Counted from the first letter of the stretch, positions 45,123 through 55,288 are shown. The stretch: DNA of 64,000 bases from Ravibacter arvi (GCF_039540405.1 NZ_BAABEY010000005.1:1-64000), one strand, 5' to 3'. Numbers and translations: made by a program. The notes: generated by a model not told the origin, from the sequence alone.

Positions 45123-45227
45123 TCCGGCGCCGGAAAATGGAGGAATTCGGGTTACGGGCGAGTAAGAACCTTATCTTGACCGCTCTATAGCTGTAGTATC
45201 CAGTTTCGAACCTGTATCCAATACCGA

Positions 45228-46493
45228 ATGAAAACCATGCTTCCCAGCTCCAGATGGTACCGGATTATACCCATCGCATTTGTAACCTATAGCCTTGCCT
45301 ACCTGGACAGAGCCAATTTCGGTTTTGCTGCGGCGGGCGGCATGACAGAAGATCTGAATATTACCAAGGGGATGGCATCGCTGCTTAGCTCGCTATTCTT
45401 CCTGGGATATTTCTTCTTCCAGATACCGGGCGCCCGCTATGCTGCTCACAAGAGCGCCAAAAAACTGATTTTCTGGTCCCTGATTTTGTGGGGAGCCCTG
45501 GCGGCTGCAACCGGGATGGTAAGCAATACCGGTACGCTTATCGCAGTACGTTTTTTGCTGGGCGTTGTGGAAAGTGCGGTCATGCCCGCGATGGTGATTT
45601 TGTTAAGTCAATGGTTTACCAAAGCGGAGCGTTCCAGGGCCAATACCTTCCTGATCCTCGGCAACCCGGTTACCGTCCTGTGGATGTCCGTATTGTCCGG
45701 CTACCTGATCGACGCTTACGGTTGGCGCTGGATGTTTATCCTGCAGGGGCTTCCGGGCATTGTATGGGCATTTGTGTGGTGGAAAATCATTGACGAGCGC
45801 CCCAAAGACGCAAAATGGCTTACACCTGCCGAGCAAAAGGCAGTGGAGGACGAGCTGCAGGCCGAGCAGCAGGGAATAAAGCCGGTGAAGAACTATTCGG
45901 AGGCATTCAGGTCGCGTCCTGTCATTTTGCTCTGTTGCCAGTATTTCCTTTGGAGCCTGGGTGTGTACGGTTTTGTAATGTGGCTGCCGTCCATTATTAA
46001 ATCGGCCCCCGATATGGACATTGTAACCACCGGCTGGCTATCGGCTATTCCTTACGTGCTGGCCATCGCCGGGATGCTGGCAGCCTCTTATTTTTCAGAC
46101 AAAACCTTAAACCGCCCGGTTTTTATCTGGCCTTTCCTGCTGGTGGCAGCGCTGGCTTTTTTAGGAATTTACCTGAATGGCGCCGGTAACTTCTGGCTTT
46201 CCTTCTGCTTGCTTGTGCTGGCCGGCGGGGCGCTTTATGCTCCGTACGGGCCTTTTTTTGCCGTAATAACCGAAATACTCCCAAGAAACGTGGCCGGAGG
46301 CGCCATAGGGCTTATCAACAGCATGGGGGCTTTGGGCTCGTTTGTAGGCGCTTACCTGGTAGGGTATCTCAATGGTGTAACCGGCAATTTCGATGCTTCG
46401 TATGTGCTGATGGCTGTGGCGGTATTCCTGGCAGCCGTCCTGACGCTTACGGTTATGAAAAGCCCGGAAACCAGGCGAGCGGGCGAAGCCTGA
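45228..46493 (+). CDS. MFS transporter (anion:cation symporter type)
   Basis: 421 residues with about 12 membrane helices. The start SLAYLDRANFGFAAAGGM and GYFFFQIPGARYAAHKSAKK match the anion:cation symporter (ACS) MFS subfamily, which often imports sugar acids such as hexuronates or galactonate. It lies 105 bp after the lactonase and closes the cluster, so it probably takes up the pathway's acid. It ends 4 bp from the convergent TamB gene. Confidence 0.9.
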   Translation: MKTMLPSSRWYRIIPIAFVTYSLAYLDRANFGFAAAGGMTEDLNITKGMASLLSSLFFLGYFFFQIPGARYAAHKSAKKLIFWSLILWGALAAATGMVSNTGTLIAVRFLLGVVESAVMPAMVILLSQWFTKAERSRANTFLILGNPVTVLWMSVLSGYLIDAYGWRWMFILQGLPGIVWAFVWWKIIDERPKDAKWLTPAEQKAVEDELQAEQQGIKPVKNYSEAFRSRPVILLCCQYFLWSLGVYGFVMWLPSIIKSAPDMDIVTTGWLSAIPYVLAIAGMLAASYFSDKTLNRPVFIWPFLLVAALAFLGIYLNGAGNFWLSFCLLVLAGGALYAPYGPFFAVITEILPRNVAGGAIGLINSMGALGSFVGAYLVGYLNGVTGNFDASYVLMAVAVFLAAVLTLTVMKSPETRRAGEA

Positions 46494-46497
46494 GTGT

Positions 46498-49400
46498 TTA
46501 TTTCCCCGACATAGACAGGGGTACCCATTTGAGTTTGGGAAGCAGGCGACCGACCGGTACGACAGGCGACGTGGAGTCGCCGGAGGCGGTGTCTTTCCTG
46601 ACCGGAGCGGGGACCAGGAAGCGGTTGAAGCTGTGGCTGAACTGGAGGCTGAAACCCGCAGTGGTTTGCGTGTTGTTCAGCAGAAGCGGGTTTTGAATGT
46701 TGCGGTTGTAGGCTCTCCCCCGTATGCTTCCATTGGGTGTAAACCAGTATTCCAGCGTCCATTCGCCCAGTAAACTGGCAGCGTCGTATTGATTCTGCAC
46801 ATTGGTAAGCCGCCCGTCACGCGTGATCCTGAACCGGTCGTTCAGAAACCGGTAGGAAAAACGAAGCTGCAGGTTGTCGATCATGTGCTCGTCAAGCGTG
46901 AGGCCGGTAAGCCCTACCTCCAGGTTCTGGTCCAGGGCAGACGCCCATTTACTGATCTGGTTGGAGATGAGCTCGCTGACGCTGTTGCCTACAAAGCTCT
47001 GCGACTGGTTCCCGAACAGGGGGTTGTTGGGGCTGAGCAGCGTATTGAAAAGTAATAAACTGCTGACCTGTTTGCTTAACTCCTGCTCGTCGTTCAGAAG
47101 CTGGTTCTCGAAAATGGCGATGCCGTTCCGAAACTCGGGCGTGTTGGGGTATTCTTTAAAAGTAATCGCATAGCCCACTCTCGGCGACATCAGCCTTTCG
47201 GTAAGGGTAATGATCAGTTCTACCGGGTAACGTCTGGTTCTGGCGGTATTGTTGGTAGTAGTAGACACCGGGAGGATGTCTGCAAGGGAGGTAAGCTGCG
47301 TATAGGCGGCCCTGATATTGGCGACACCCTCCATAGGGTTGCCAGTCCAGGTGATACGGCTGCCTGGTTTTATATCAAATCGTTTGTGAATGGCGTTCTG
47401 AAGGGTAAAGGTATAATCCCCGCGTTCAATTTCATAGGTACCCGTCATCGCAAAATCACCCTTCGTGTCTATCTTCAAATTAAGCAGGCTGCTGCCGTAG
47501 GCCTTGATGATGTCCCCGGTTTGTCTGTCCAGTTGTATTTCACAGTAAGCTTCCGGGGTGATATTGAAATTGAAATTCATCTTGATGCCATTCTGCCGGG
47601 CGGGCCTGAAACGCCGGGGCCCGGTACCGGAGCTGTCGGCGTCGCGCTGTAGCTGGCTCGCGAACAGGATATACTCTTTCTGTGTTACTTCTGTCGCACC
47701 GTCGAACGGGATGTAGATACGCGTGCCGCGGTTGCTGGTTGCATTCGAGTTGATCGTCAAATCGCCTGCCGGGCCCAGGACGCTGGCTGTGCCGGTAACG
47801 TAAGCCACGCCGTAAAACAGCTCATTGTCTGCCGCTGTTGTGTTGAGGATTTTAAACCCTTTAAACTCGGCATCAAAAGAGATAGTGGGGAATTTGAAGC
47901 CATCGTGGTAAACCCCGCCGGAAAGCGTCGCTTTGTTGCCTTCGGGGTCTTTTAATTCCATTTTTTTGACAACAATTTCATTTTCACCGAAGTATATCTT
48001 GTCTTCAAAAGTGAAAATTGCCTGCAGGTAGTCGAATTTGGCCCGCCCTTTCTCCACATTCAGGAAGCCGCTCAGTTTGGGTTTGGTGAGTGTTCCGTTC
48101 GCATTTACGGTTCCGGAAGCCAGCCCCGAAATGTCGGAAACGATGAAGGAAGCGAACGGTTCGATCAATTTGAGCTCCATTTGTTTAAAATCGGCTTTCA
48201 GATCGAGCGGGTTCTCGGTTTTGTCGGGTGTATAAAAGCCCGAAACGTTGAGCGTCCGCGCCATGTTTTTTTCAAGATAGGCACTAAGCTGCAGCCTTTT
48301 GCTTAGCTTGTCCCAGTCTCCCTTCCCGATGAAGTTGCCGAATTCCTGTTTGGCATATTCCAGGCCTTCGATTTTGAATTGCACATCCATCTCCTGCCCG
48401 ATATCGAGGTCCCTGATGTTGGCAATACCGTCCATGATACCGTCAAATTTGGAGTTGAGAACGGTATTGATCGACGCCAGCCTGAAGTTTCGCATCTCGA
48501 TGGAAAGGTTCTGCCCGCTCTTGTCGCCGGTGGTCCCTTCCAGCGACACCCGGGCCCGCCCGTTTTCCATGGCAACGTCTTTGAAAGTGATCTTCGGACC
48601 CTCGAAAAGCAGCTGGTTTTTAGGGCTGACTTTCCAGATTTCATCCAGGAGCAGGAACTGCGACCCTTCTTTCAGATTTATCGCCATACCTGTGGGAATA
48701 AAATCAAGGTCGCCATTCAATACGGCTTTGTTCCCCTGGCCCAACTGCCTCACATTCGTCAGGAAGTGAATATGGTCTTTTTCCCAGGTGGCATCTACAA
48801 ACAATTTTTCCAGGTTGACCTGCGATTTGATGGATTGCTGGCGTGAAGTGAGGGTGGCGGAGGCGAGTACTTCCGGTTTCCTGACAAATTTTGAGAAGAA
48901 GACATCGATCTCAGTATCGTAAGCATGGTTGCTGCCCCATTTAAGGGTATCTGCCTTACCTTCGATCATTACCAATGAGGTATTATCCATTTGAAGAAAC
49001 CCGGAGATGGCCGTGCCTGCAGAAATAAACACTTCAGGCGCCAGGAAGTCGGTCAGACTGGTCAGGTCGCCGGCGGTGAGCGCATAGTCGATCCGGTACC
49101 GGTTAATGGTATCTGATACAACTTTTGATTCATAGTAACTCGTACGGTCGGATTCGTTCCCGGCAAAAAACAGTTTGTATTCGCGCAGCAATTCGGCAAT
49201 GTCGGCTACCGCCTGGCTGGGTACAAAATTGCCTGATACTTCGGCGCTTACGATTTCACTGCTGATCTCTACGCGATATTCTTCATTGGTTTTTGCTGCG
49301 GTCAGAATAAGTGAATCGAGCAGCAGGTTCCGGTCATTTTCCGGTTTCAGGAGATAAATGTCGGTAAGCCGCACTTTTCCCGTCAGGTCATCGATAGAGT

Positions 49401-51072
49401 TACCGTCGGCTTCGATATTTACCTGGGTGTGGAGGCGCAGCGGTTTTTTCGTGAAGCCGAGCGTGCCCAGGTTGGCCTGTTCGACGATCCCGTCGAAATT
49501 ATAATGGTTTTTCTCCCCCGTGAAATCAACCATCCCGTTCAGTTCGAACACCATGTTGGGGTCTATAGAGCCGACCATTCCTTTGAAAAAGGACTGCTGC
49601 AGGTTGCCCTGGAAGGTTACGTTCCGGTAATCGTAGCGTTTGAAACCAATACGGCCCAAATTGGCTGAAACGTTGACGTTGGCCGACTGTAGGGTCAGTC
49701 CTACGCCGTCGATGTTACCCGCGACGTCCAGTTTCTGAAAAGTTTCCGGTTTGTCGAGGACAGTGCCCAGATCCAGGTTCCTGGTTTTAAGATAACCTTT
49801 GTAGGTGGTATTATGGGTTTCCCTGGCATGAAATACCAGATCGGTTTCCAGGTCCCCGATATCGGTTTGAAACTGCCCTTTTACAGTGAAATCGACCACA
49901 GACCCCGCGAAGATGGCGTCGGCATTGATCATGCCGAACTTTTTCAGCGTCTGGTGAAATTTGGCCGGCGGATGGTACTGTACCAGGTCACGGGGGTCGA
50001 TACGGCTTTCCTGTATCTTGAAAAACATGCCGGTTGTCCTGAATTCGGGCAGACCTTTAAATGTAAAGTCTCCCTTCAGGGTACTTCCTCCACCGAATCT
50101 GGCATGAAGGGAGCTGAGTGTAAAATCCACTACTTTCCCTTTGAAAATCCCGCTAAGTTGCCAGCGTTCGTCCAGGGAGAAAAGATACTTGGCAAAGTAC
50201 CCGATGTCTTTGGAATACAGGCTGGATTCGGCGAAATGTGCTTCCAGGTCCACTTTGTGGTTAAGGTCGTTAAAGGCCGACGGGTGATCGTAGTGAAAGG
50301 CGAGATAGTTCCGGATGTGTGTGGAGCCGGCCCTCACATCGAGATCGGCCAGCACCATTTCCTTCCTGCAAAAAGAGAACTGTGTATTCAGCCTGTCGAT
50401 CTTTAAGCCGGTATGCACATCCGTGGCGGTCATATCGACGGCCCGAAACCGAACGGTATCTCCCGAAAGCGAGAAGTCCAGGAGCTCGCTTCCCAGGTCT
50501 TTGAGCGTAAAGTTTTTGAAGTCAAAAACCTGCGGGTCCCGGATTTCGGCCACACGTTTGTCGCCGAAATGGAATACGCCGTTGATAATCGTCGCTTTTC
50601 CTATGCCAAATTTGTTGGATTTTCTGCCGGTCGTATCTTTTTTCTGCGTAAGCTTCCCGATGGCGGCGATAAACTCATCAATGTTCAGTTCACCGGTTTT
50701 TACATTCTTCTGGAGGTTGACATCGGGCTCGAAAAGCGTTACTTCATCAAGAAAAACACCTTTTCTTTTTTTGCCTGTGATACCGCTCAGTTCAAAATTG
50801 ACATCAATCCGTTCGACGTCAATCATGGGCCCGTTCCGCATGTCCCGTACCCTCACCTGCTGCAATGAAATTACATCAAACCACTTGATGTTTACCCGCC
50901 CTATCGAAATCGGGTGCTGAAGCTTTTCGGCAAAATAGGAAGAAGCTTTTTTGACCAGGTAGGTCTGGACGGAAGGAAATTGTACGGCGATGGTGACAAT
51001 CCCGAGCAGGAACAATGATAAAATCATTGCCAGGATAATTCCGTTGCCCAGAGATTTCAATAGTCGCTTCAT
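46498..51072 (-). CDS. TamB-domain translocation/assembly protein (DUF490)
   Basis: 1524 residues. A single N-terminal membrane helix (LGNGIILAMILSLFLLG, about 9-28) is followed by a very long beta-rich periplasmic region (AsmA-like start HPISIGRVNIKWFDVIS). A C-terminal TamB domain of about 400 residues follows (GDLTINSNATSNRGTRIYIP, GDYTFTLQN). TamB-like proteins link the inner membrane to the BAM/TamA machinery and help lipid or outer-membrane protein transport. It is divergent from tsaD, with 111 bp between the start codons. Confidence 0.88.
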   Translation of the reverse strand: MKRLLKSLGNGIILAMILSLFLLGIVTIAVQFPSVQTYLVKKASSYFAEKLQHPISIGRVNIKWFDVISLQQVRVRDMRNGPMIDVERIDVNFELSGITGKKRKGVFLDEVTLFEPDVNLQKNVKTGELNIDEFIAAIGKLTQKKDTTGRKSNKFGIGKATIINGVFHFGDKRVAEIRDPQVFDFKNFTLKDLGSELLDFSLSGDTVRFRAVDMTATDVHTGLKIDRLNTQFSFCRKEMVLADLDVRAGSTHIRNYLAFHYDHPSAFNDLNHKVDLEAHFAESSLYSKDIGYFAKYLFSLDERWQLSGIFKGKVVDFTLSSLHARFGGGSTLKGDFTFKGLPEFRTTGMFFKIQESRIDPRDLVQYHPPAKFHQTLKKFGMINADAIFAGSVVDFTVKGQFQTDIGDLETDLVFHARETHNTTYKGYLKTRNLDLGTVLDKPETFQKLDVAGNIDGVGLTLQSANVNVSANLGRIGFKRYDYRNVTFQGNLQQSFFKGMVGSIDPNMVFELNGMVDFTGEKNHYNFDGIVEQANLGTLGFTKKPLRLHTQVNIEADGNSIDDLTGKVRLTDIYLLKPENDRNLLLDSLILTAAKTNEEYRVEISSEIVSAEVSGNFVPSQAVADIAELLREYKLFFAGNESDRTSYYESKVVSDTINRYRIDYALTAGDLTSLTDFLAPEVFISAGTAISGFLQMDNTSLVMIEGKADTLKWGSNHAYDTEIDVFFSKFVRKPEVLASATLTSRQQSIKSQVNLEKLFVDATWEKDHIHFLTNVRQLGQGNKAVLNGDLDFIPTGMAINLKEGSQFLLLDEIWKVSPKNQLLFEGPKITFKDVAMENGRARVSLEGTTGDKSGQNLSIEMRNFRLASINTVLNSKFDGIMDGIANIRDLDIGQEMDVQFKIEGLEYAKQEFGNFIGKGDWDKLSKRLQLSAYLEKNMARTLNVSGFYTPDKTENPLDLKADFKQMELKLIEPFASFIVSDISGLASGTVNANGTLTKPKLSGFLNVEKGRAKFDYLQAIFTFEDKIYFGENEIVVKKMELKDPEGNKATLSGGVYHDGFKFPTISFDAEFKGFKILNTTAADNELFYGVAYVTGTASVLGPAGDLTINSNATSNRGTRIYIPFDGATEVTQKEYILFASQLQRDADSSGTGPRRFRPARQNGIKMNFNFNITPEAYCEIQLDRQTGDIIKAYGSSLLNLKIDTKGDFAMTGTYEIERGDYTFTLQNAIHKRFDIKPGSRITWTGNPMEGVANIRAAYTQLTSLADILPVSTTTNNTARTRRYPVELIITLTERLMSPRVGYAITFKEYPNTPEFRNGIAIFENQLLNDEQELSKQVSSLLLFNTLLSPNNPLFGNQSQSFVGNSVSELISNQISKWASALDQNLEVGLTGLTLDEHMIDNLQLRFSYRFLNDRFRITRDGRLTNVQNQYDAASLLGEWTLEYWFTPNGSIRGRAYNRNIQNPLLLNNTQTTAGFSLQFSHSFNRFLVPAPVRKDTASGDSTSPVVPVGRLLPKLKWVPLSMSGK

Positions 51073-51105
51073 TTACCTGCCTTTCTTTCAACCGCGCAAA
51101 ATGTG

Positions 51106-51113
51106 TATTTTTG
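51106..51113 (+). promoter_or_regulatory. Possible promoter -7 element for tsaD
   Basis: TATTTTTG exactly matches TAnnTTTG; the -33 position has TTTC instead of TTTG. It lies 71 bp ahead of the tsaD ATG at 51184. Confidence 0.4.
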
Positions 51114-51183
51114 TCCACTTAAATACCCGGACCTCTGAGGACAAAGGACCCCTCGGAGCGGATATGAATTTTTGTGGCGCTTT

Positions 51184-52188
51184 ATGCATATACTGGCTAT
51201 TGAATCTTCGTGTGACGAAACATCTGCTGCTGTGATTAGTAACGGCAAAATCTGTTCCAATGTTGTTTCCACGCAGCACATCCATCAGCAGTATGGCGGA
51301 GTCGTTCCTGAACTCGCCTCCCGTGCGCACCAGCAACACATCCTGCCGGTGGTTCGCGAAGCGCTTCAGCAGTCAAAATTAGCAAAAACAGAGCTAAACG
51401 CGATAGCTTTTACGAAAGGACCCGGTTTGCTCGGTTCGCTCCTGGTAGGTGTATCGTTTGCGAAGGCAATGGCGCTGGCACTTAAAATACCCCTCATTGA
51501 AGTAAATCATATGCAGGCGCATGTGCTGGCTCATTTTATCGAAGACCCCAAGCCGCCTTTCCCCTTTTTATGCCTGACGGTGAGCGGCGGCCATACCCAG
51601 ATTGTCCGGGTGGATAGCCCGACGGAGATGACCATAATCGGCGAGACGCTTGACGACGCGGTAGGGGAAGCATTCGACAAAGGGGCAAAGATCCTCGGGC
51701 TTGACTACCCGGGCGGTCCGCTGATCGATAAGTATGCCGCGCAGGGAAATCCGGGGGCATTCGGGTTCCCGATTCCTGAAATTCCCGGGCTCGATTTTTC
51801 ATTCAGCGGTGTAAAGACCGCCTTCCTGTACTTTGTTCAGCGTGAAACAGCCGCAAATCCCGGTTTTGTGACGGAGCGCCTCGAAGATTTATGCGCTGGG
51901 CTGCAGCATACGCTTATCGAGATATTGCTGAGGAAGCTCCGGAAAGCCGCCAGGCAAACCGGCATCAAAGCAGTTGCCATTGCCGGCGGAGTGTCGGCCA
52001 ATACGGGGCTGCGCCGGTCCCTTCAGGAAACCGGCGACGCACTGGGTTGGAACGTGTACATACCGAAATTCGAATATTGTACCGATAACGCTGCGATGAT
52101 CGCGATGGCCGCCAGCTTCAAGTACGAAAAAGGTATTTTTTCGGACCAGCGGGTCAGCCCGGCGGCGAGAATGGATTTCAGCCTGTAA
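51184..52188 (+). CDS. tsaD: tRNA N6-adenosine threonylcarbamoyltransferase
   Basis: Transfers threonylcarbamoyl to A37 of ANN-decoding tRNAs. 334 residues from the ATG at 51184. A TTG start 12 nt upstream is possible but less likely, because family proteins begin MHILAIESSCDETSAAV or close to it. The metal-binding HMQAHVLAH and nucleotide motifs (VSGGHTQI, DDAVGEAFDKGAKILGL, AGGVSANTGLR) are intact. Confidence 0.96.
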   Translation: MHILAIESSCDETSAAVISNGKICSNVVSTQHIHQQYGGVVPELASRAHQQHILPVVREALQQSKLAKTELNAIAFTKGPGLLGSLLVGVSFAKAMALALKIPLIEVNHMQAHVLAHFIEDPKPPFPFLCLTVSGGHTQIVRVDSPTEMTIIGETLDDAVGEAFDKGAKILGLDYPGGPLIDKYAAQGNPGAFGFPIPEIPGLDFSFSGVKTAFLYFVQRETAANPGFVTERLEDLCAGLQHTLIEILLRKLRKAARQTGIKAVAIAGGVSANTGLRRSLQETGDALGWNVYIPKFEYCTDNAAMIAMAASFKYEKGIFSDQRVSPAARMDFSL

Positions 52189-52211
52189 AACAGGGGCGCT
52201 TCTCCACCCGT

Positions 52212-54476
52212 CTATTTCTGCGCATCTACCACGGCAGTGGCTACCATACTGACAATTTCCCGTACCGAGCTTCCCAACTGCAGCACGTGAACCGGCTTTT
52301 TCAATCCCAGGAGAATCGGACCTATGGTTTCCAGCTTGGCGGCTTCTTTCAACAGGTTGTAGGCAATGTTGCTTGCAGAAAGATTGGGAAAAATCAACGT
52401 ATTGGCGCCGCCTTCAATGATGTCCGCAAACGGATGGTTCTTTTTCAGCAGCTCCACGTCGAGGGCCAGGTGCGCCTGCATTTCGCCGTCGATGATCATA
52501 TCGGGGTGTTTGCGCTTCAGGATTGCAACGGCCTGGCTCATTTTTTCAGCGTCTTCACCCTTTGCGCTGCCAAAGTTGGAGTAAGTGACGAGCGCAATCC
52601 TGGGCCTGATGCTGTAGCGCTCCACGGCGCGCGAGGTGAGCTCAGTAATTTCCACAAGTTCTTCAACGGTAGGATTGAGATTCACCGTAGTGTCCGAAAA
52701 GAACAGCGGCCCGTGCGGGGTGTGTAAAATGTACATGCCTGCCACGCGGTTCACGCCCGCATCACGGCCGATCACCTGGAGCGCCGGGCGGAGGGTGTCC
52801 GGGTAATTGCGTGATAAACCGGAGATCAGCACGTCAGCTTCGCCTTTCTCGACCATCATAGAGCCGAAATAATTCCGGTTGTACATCAGCCGTCGCGCCT
52901 CAAACCTGGTGAGCCCTTTGCGTTTTCGCAGGTCATAAAGTTTTTCGGCATATTCCTCGATCTTGGGCAGCACCGCTTCCGATTGGGTGAAAATAATGGG
53001 TACATCGCCCAGGTCCAGGCTGTTTTCCCGGATCAGTCTCCCTATAATTTTGTCGTCTCCCAGAAAAATCGGCTGTGCAATTCCCTCTTCCCGGACCTGG
53101 TGAGCCGCTTTCAGCACCTGGAGGTTTTCAGCGTCTGCAAAAACCACTTTTTTCGGCGCTGACTTTGCCTTGTTGATGATCACCCGCGAGAGCCGGTCGA
53201 ACCGCCCCTGCCGTGATGACAGTTCCGTTTGGTAGGCCTCCCAGTCTTCAATCGTTTTGCGTGCTACACCGGTTTCAATAGCAGCCTTCGCCACGGCCGG
53301 GGCTACGGTGGTAAGAAGCCTCGGGTCTACCGGCTTGGGAATGATGTACTGTCTGCCAAAAACAATGCTCTCCTGGTTGTAGGCGACATTGACAATATCG
53401 GGTACGGGTTTTTTGGCCAGGTCGGCCAGGGCGTAGACCGCTGCCAGCTTCATCGCTTCGTTAATTTCGGTGGCCCTGACATCGAGCGCTCCCCTGAAAA
53501 TATAAGGGAAGCCCAGCACATTGTTAATCTGGTTCGGAAAATCGGACCGCCCGGTCGCCATTATGGCATCCGGCCTGGCTTCAACCGCGTCCTGGTAAGG
53601 AATTTCCGGGTCCGGGTTCGCCATAGCAAAAACAATGGGATCCTTGGCCATGGTTTGTATCATTTCCCTGGAAACAATATTCCCGACCGACAACCCGAGA
53701 AAAAGGTCCGCTCCCTGAAGTGCTTCTGCCATGCTGCCATACCGGATTGACGAAGCCATTTGCCGCCGCATGGGGTCGAGATCAGTCCGGTCCTGATGAA
53801 CGCAGCCGTCGATGTCGAACATGACCAGGTTTTCGCGCCTGACGCCCAGAGTGACGTACAGTTGCGCGCAGGAGATGGCTGCGGCGCCTGCTCCTGAAAT
53901 AACTACTTTAATGGTAGAAGCATCTTTCCCGACCAGCTCGAGCGCATTCAGTAAAGCGGCGCCCGAAATAATGGCGGTTCCGTGCTGGTCATCGTGCATG
54001 ACCGGGATATTGAGATCGGCTTTCAGGCGTCGCTCAATCTCGAAGCACTCCGGTGATTTGATGTCTTCGAGGTTGATTCCGCCGAAGGTAGGTTCAAGAA
54101 TTTTTACCGTTCTGACGAACTCGTCGATATCTTGGGTATTGAGTTCCAGGTCAAAGACATCAATGTCTGCATAAATTTTGAAAAGCAGCCCTTTCCCTTC
54201 CATTACGGGTTTAGAAGCCTCCGGGCCGATATTTCCGAGCCCCAGTACTGCCGTTCCGTTGCTGACTACCGCTACGAGATTTCCTTTGGCGGTATAGAGG
54301 TAGGCGTCCTCCGGGTTTTCCGCTATTTCAAGGCAAGGTACCGCGACGCCCGGGGAATACGCGAGCGTCAGATCGTGTTGCGAGTTGTACTCTTTGGTGG
54401 GCACGACCTGGATTTTACCGGGCCTTCCCTTCGCGTGGTAATAGAGGGCATCTTCTTTCCGTACCTTCTTTGTCAT
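52212..54476 (-). CDS. maeB: NADP-dependent malic enzyme with phosphotransacetylase domain
   Basis: Converts malate to pyruvate and CO2 with NADP. 754 residues from the ATG at 54476; the extra 13 codons upstream have no family match. The malic domains span about 1-410 (HDLTLAYSPGVAVPC, GAGAAAISCAQLYV). A C-terminal phosphotransacetylase-like domain spans about 425-754 (VVFADAENLQVLKAAH). This fusion is normal for MaeB, where the second domain senses acetyl-CoA. It converges on tsaD with 23 bp between. Confidence 0.95.
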   Translation of the reverse strand: MTKKVRKEDALYYHAKGRPGKIQVVPTKEYNSQHDLTLAYSPGVAVPCLEIAENPEDAYLYTAKGNLVAVVSNGTAVLGLGNIGPEASKPVMEGKGLLFKIYADIDVFDLELNTQDIDEFVRTVKILEPTFGGINLEDIKSPECFEIERRLKADLNIPVMHDDQHGTAIISGAALLNALELVGKDASTIKVVISGAGAAAISCAQLYVTLGVRRENLVMFDIDGCVHQDRTDLDPMRRQMASSIRYGSMAEALQGADLFLGLSVGNIVSREMIQTMAKDPIVFAMANPDPEIPYQDAVEARPDAIMATGRSDFPNQINNVLGFPYIFRGALDVRATEINEAMKLAAVYALADLAKKPVPDIVNVAYNQESIVFGRQYIIPKPVDPRLLTTVAPAVAKAAIETGVARKTIEDWEAYQTELSSRQGRFDRLSRVIINKAKSAPKKVVFADAENLQVLKAAHQVREEGIAQPIFLGDDKIIGRLIRENSLDLGDVPIIFTQSEAVLPKIEEYAEKLYDLRKRKGLTRFEARRLMYNRNYFGSMMVEKGEADVLISGLSRNYPDTLRPALQVIGRDAGVNRVAGMYILHTPHGPLFFSDTTVNLNPTVEELVEITELTSRAVERYSIRPRIALVTYSNFGSAKGEDAEKMSQAVAILKRKHPDMIIDGEMQAHLALDVELLKKNHPFADIIEGGANTLIFPNLSASNIAYNLLKEAAKLETIGPILLGLKKPVHVLQLGSSVREIVSMVATAVVDAQK

Positions 54477-54544
54477 AGCATTTAATGAGTTGATGAAAAT
54501 CAAAAGTACTGACAAATCGCGAATCTCCGGACCGGATATCCCCG

Positions 54545-54565
54545 CTCACCCCTCAAACCTCATCC
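54545..54565. repeat. Short CTC heptamer array at the DUF4197 stop
   Basis: CTCACCC, CTCAAAC, CTCATCC in 7-bp steps, overlapping the stop of the DUF4197 gene at 54560. Same family as 1579 and 40213. Confidence 0.55.
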
Positions 54566-55288
54566 CTGCCCAAACACTTTCTTTAGCGTCTGTGTCACGC
54601 GCGCCACCGGGTCTTTCCTGATTTTTTTTTCTTCCTCGCCTACCAGGTGGAAGAGACCGTCCATGGTTTTCTGGGTTGCGTATTGGATCAGGTCAGGGTT
54701 AATCTTTTTCACCAGCGGCACTTTGTTGTAAGCATTGGCCAGGTCGGTATAGTACCTGGAGACATGGTTCTTGTCCAGTGTGTTTTTTACGACAGGAGAG
54801 AAAGCTTTGTATAGCTGCGTGTTGGTTTTCTGTTTGAGGTAGGACGTTGCCGCGGTATCGGCGCCGTTGAGAATGGAAAGCGCGTCGGTGATGGACATGG
54901 AAGTGACCGCGTTGGCAAAGATAGGTACCGATTCTTTGGCGGCTCCCTCGGCAGCCCGGTTTAGCGATACAATAAACTTATCAACTTCCGGACCCAGTCC
55001 CATTTTTCTTAACGTGCTTTCAGCACGCTGCAGTTCGGGAGGTAGCAAAAGCTTGATGACTTCATTTTTCAAAAAGCCGTCAGGTGACGACGCCTGAGTG
55101 GCTCCTTTTTTGATCCCCTGTGCGAGGGCTTCCTTTAATCCGCTGATAATTTCTTTTTCCGATAATCCGCCTCCTTTTGCTTCGCTGTTTTCACCGCCCA
55201 GCAACCCGCCGAGTTTCTTGCCTAGCTGAGCATGTGAGATGAATGGAACAAAAAGAAAGAGAAAAATAAGCGGTTGATACTTTTTCAT
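54560..55288 (-). CDS. DUF4197 protein (periplasmic)
   Basis: 242 residues. Signal peptide KYQPLIFLFLFVPFISHA without a lipobox. The DUF4197 core follows: SEKEIISGLKEALAQGIKKG, FLKNEVIKLLLPPEL, ALSILNGADTAATSYL and the C-terminal RKDPVARVTQTLKKVFG. Function of this family is unknown to me. It is a paralogue of the next gene upstream (55358); the two share order and most core motifs, so they arose by tandem duplication. Confidence 0.85.
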   Translation of the reverse strand: MKKYQPLIFLFLFVPFISHAQLGKKLGGLLGGENSEAKGGGLSEKEIISGLKEALAQGIKKGATQASSPDGFLKNEVIKLLLPPELQRAESTLRKMGLGPEVDKFIVSLNRAAEGAAKESVPIFANAVTSMSITDALSILNGADTAATSYLKQKTNTQLYKAFSPVVKNTLDKNHVSRYYTDLANAYNKVPLVKKINPDLIQYATQKTMDGLFHLVGEEEKKIRKDPVARVTQTLKKVFGQG

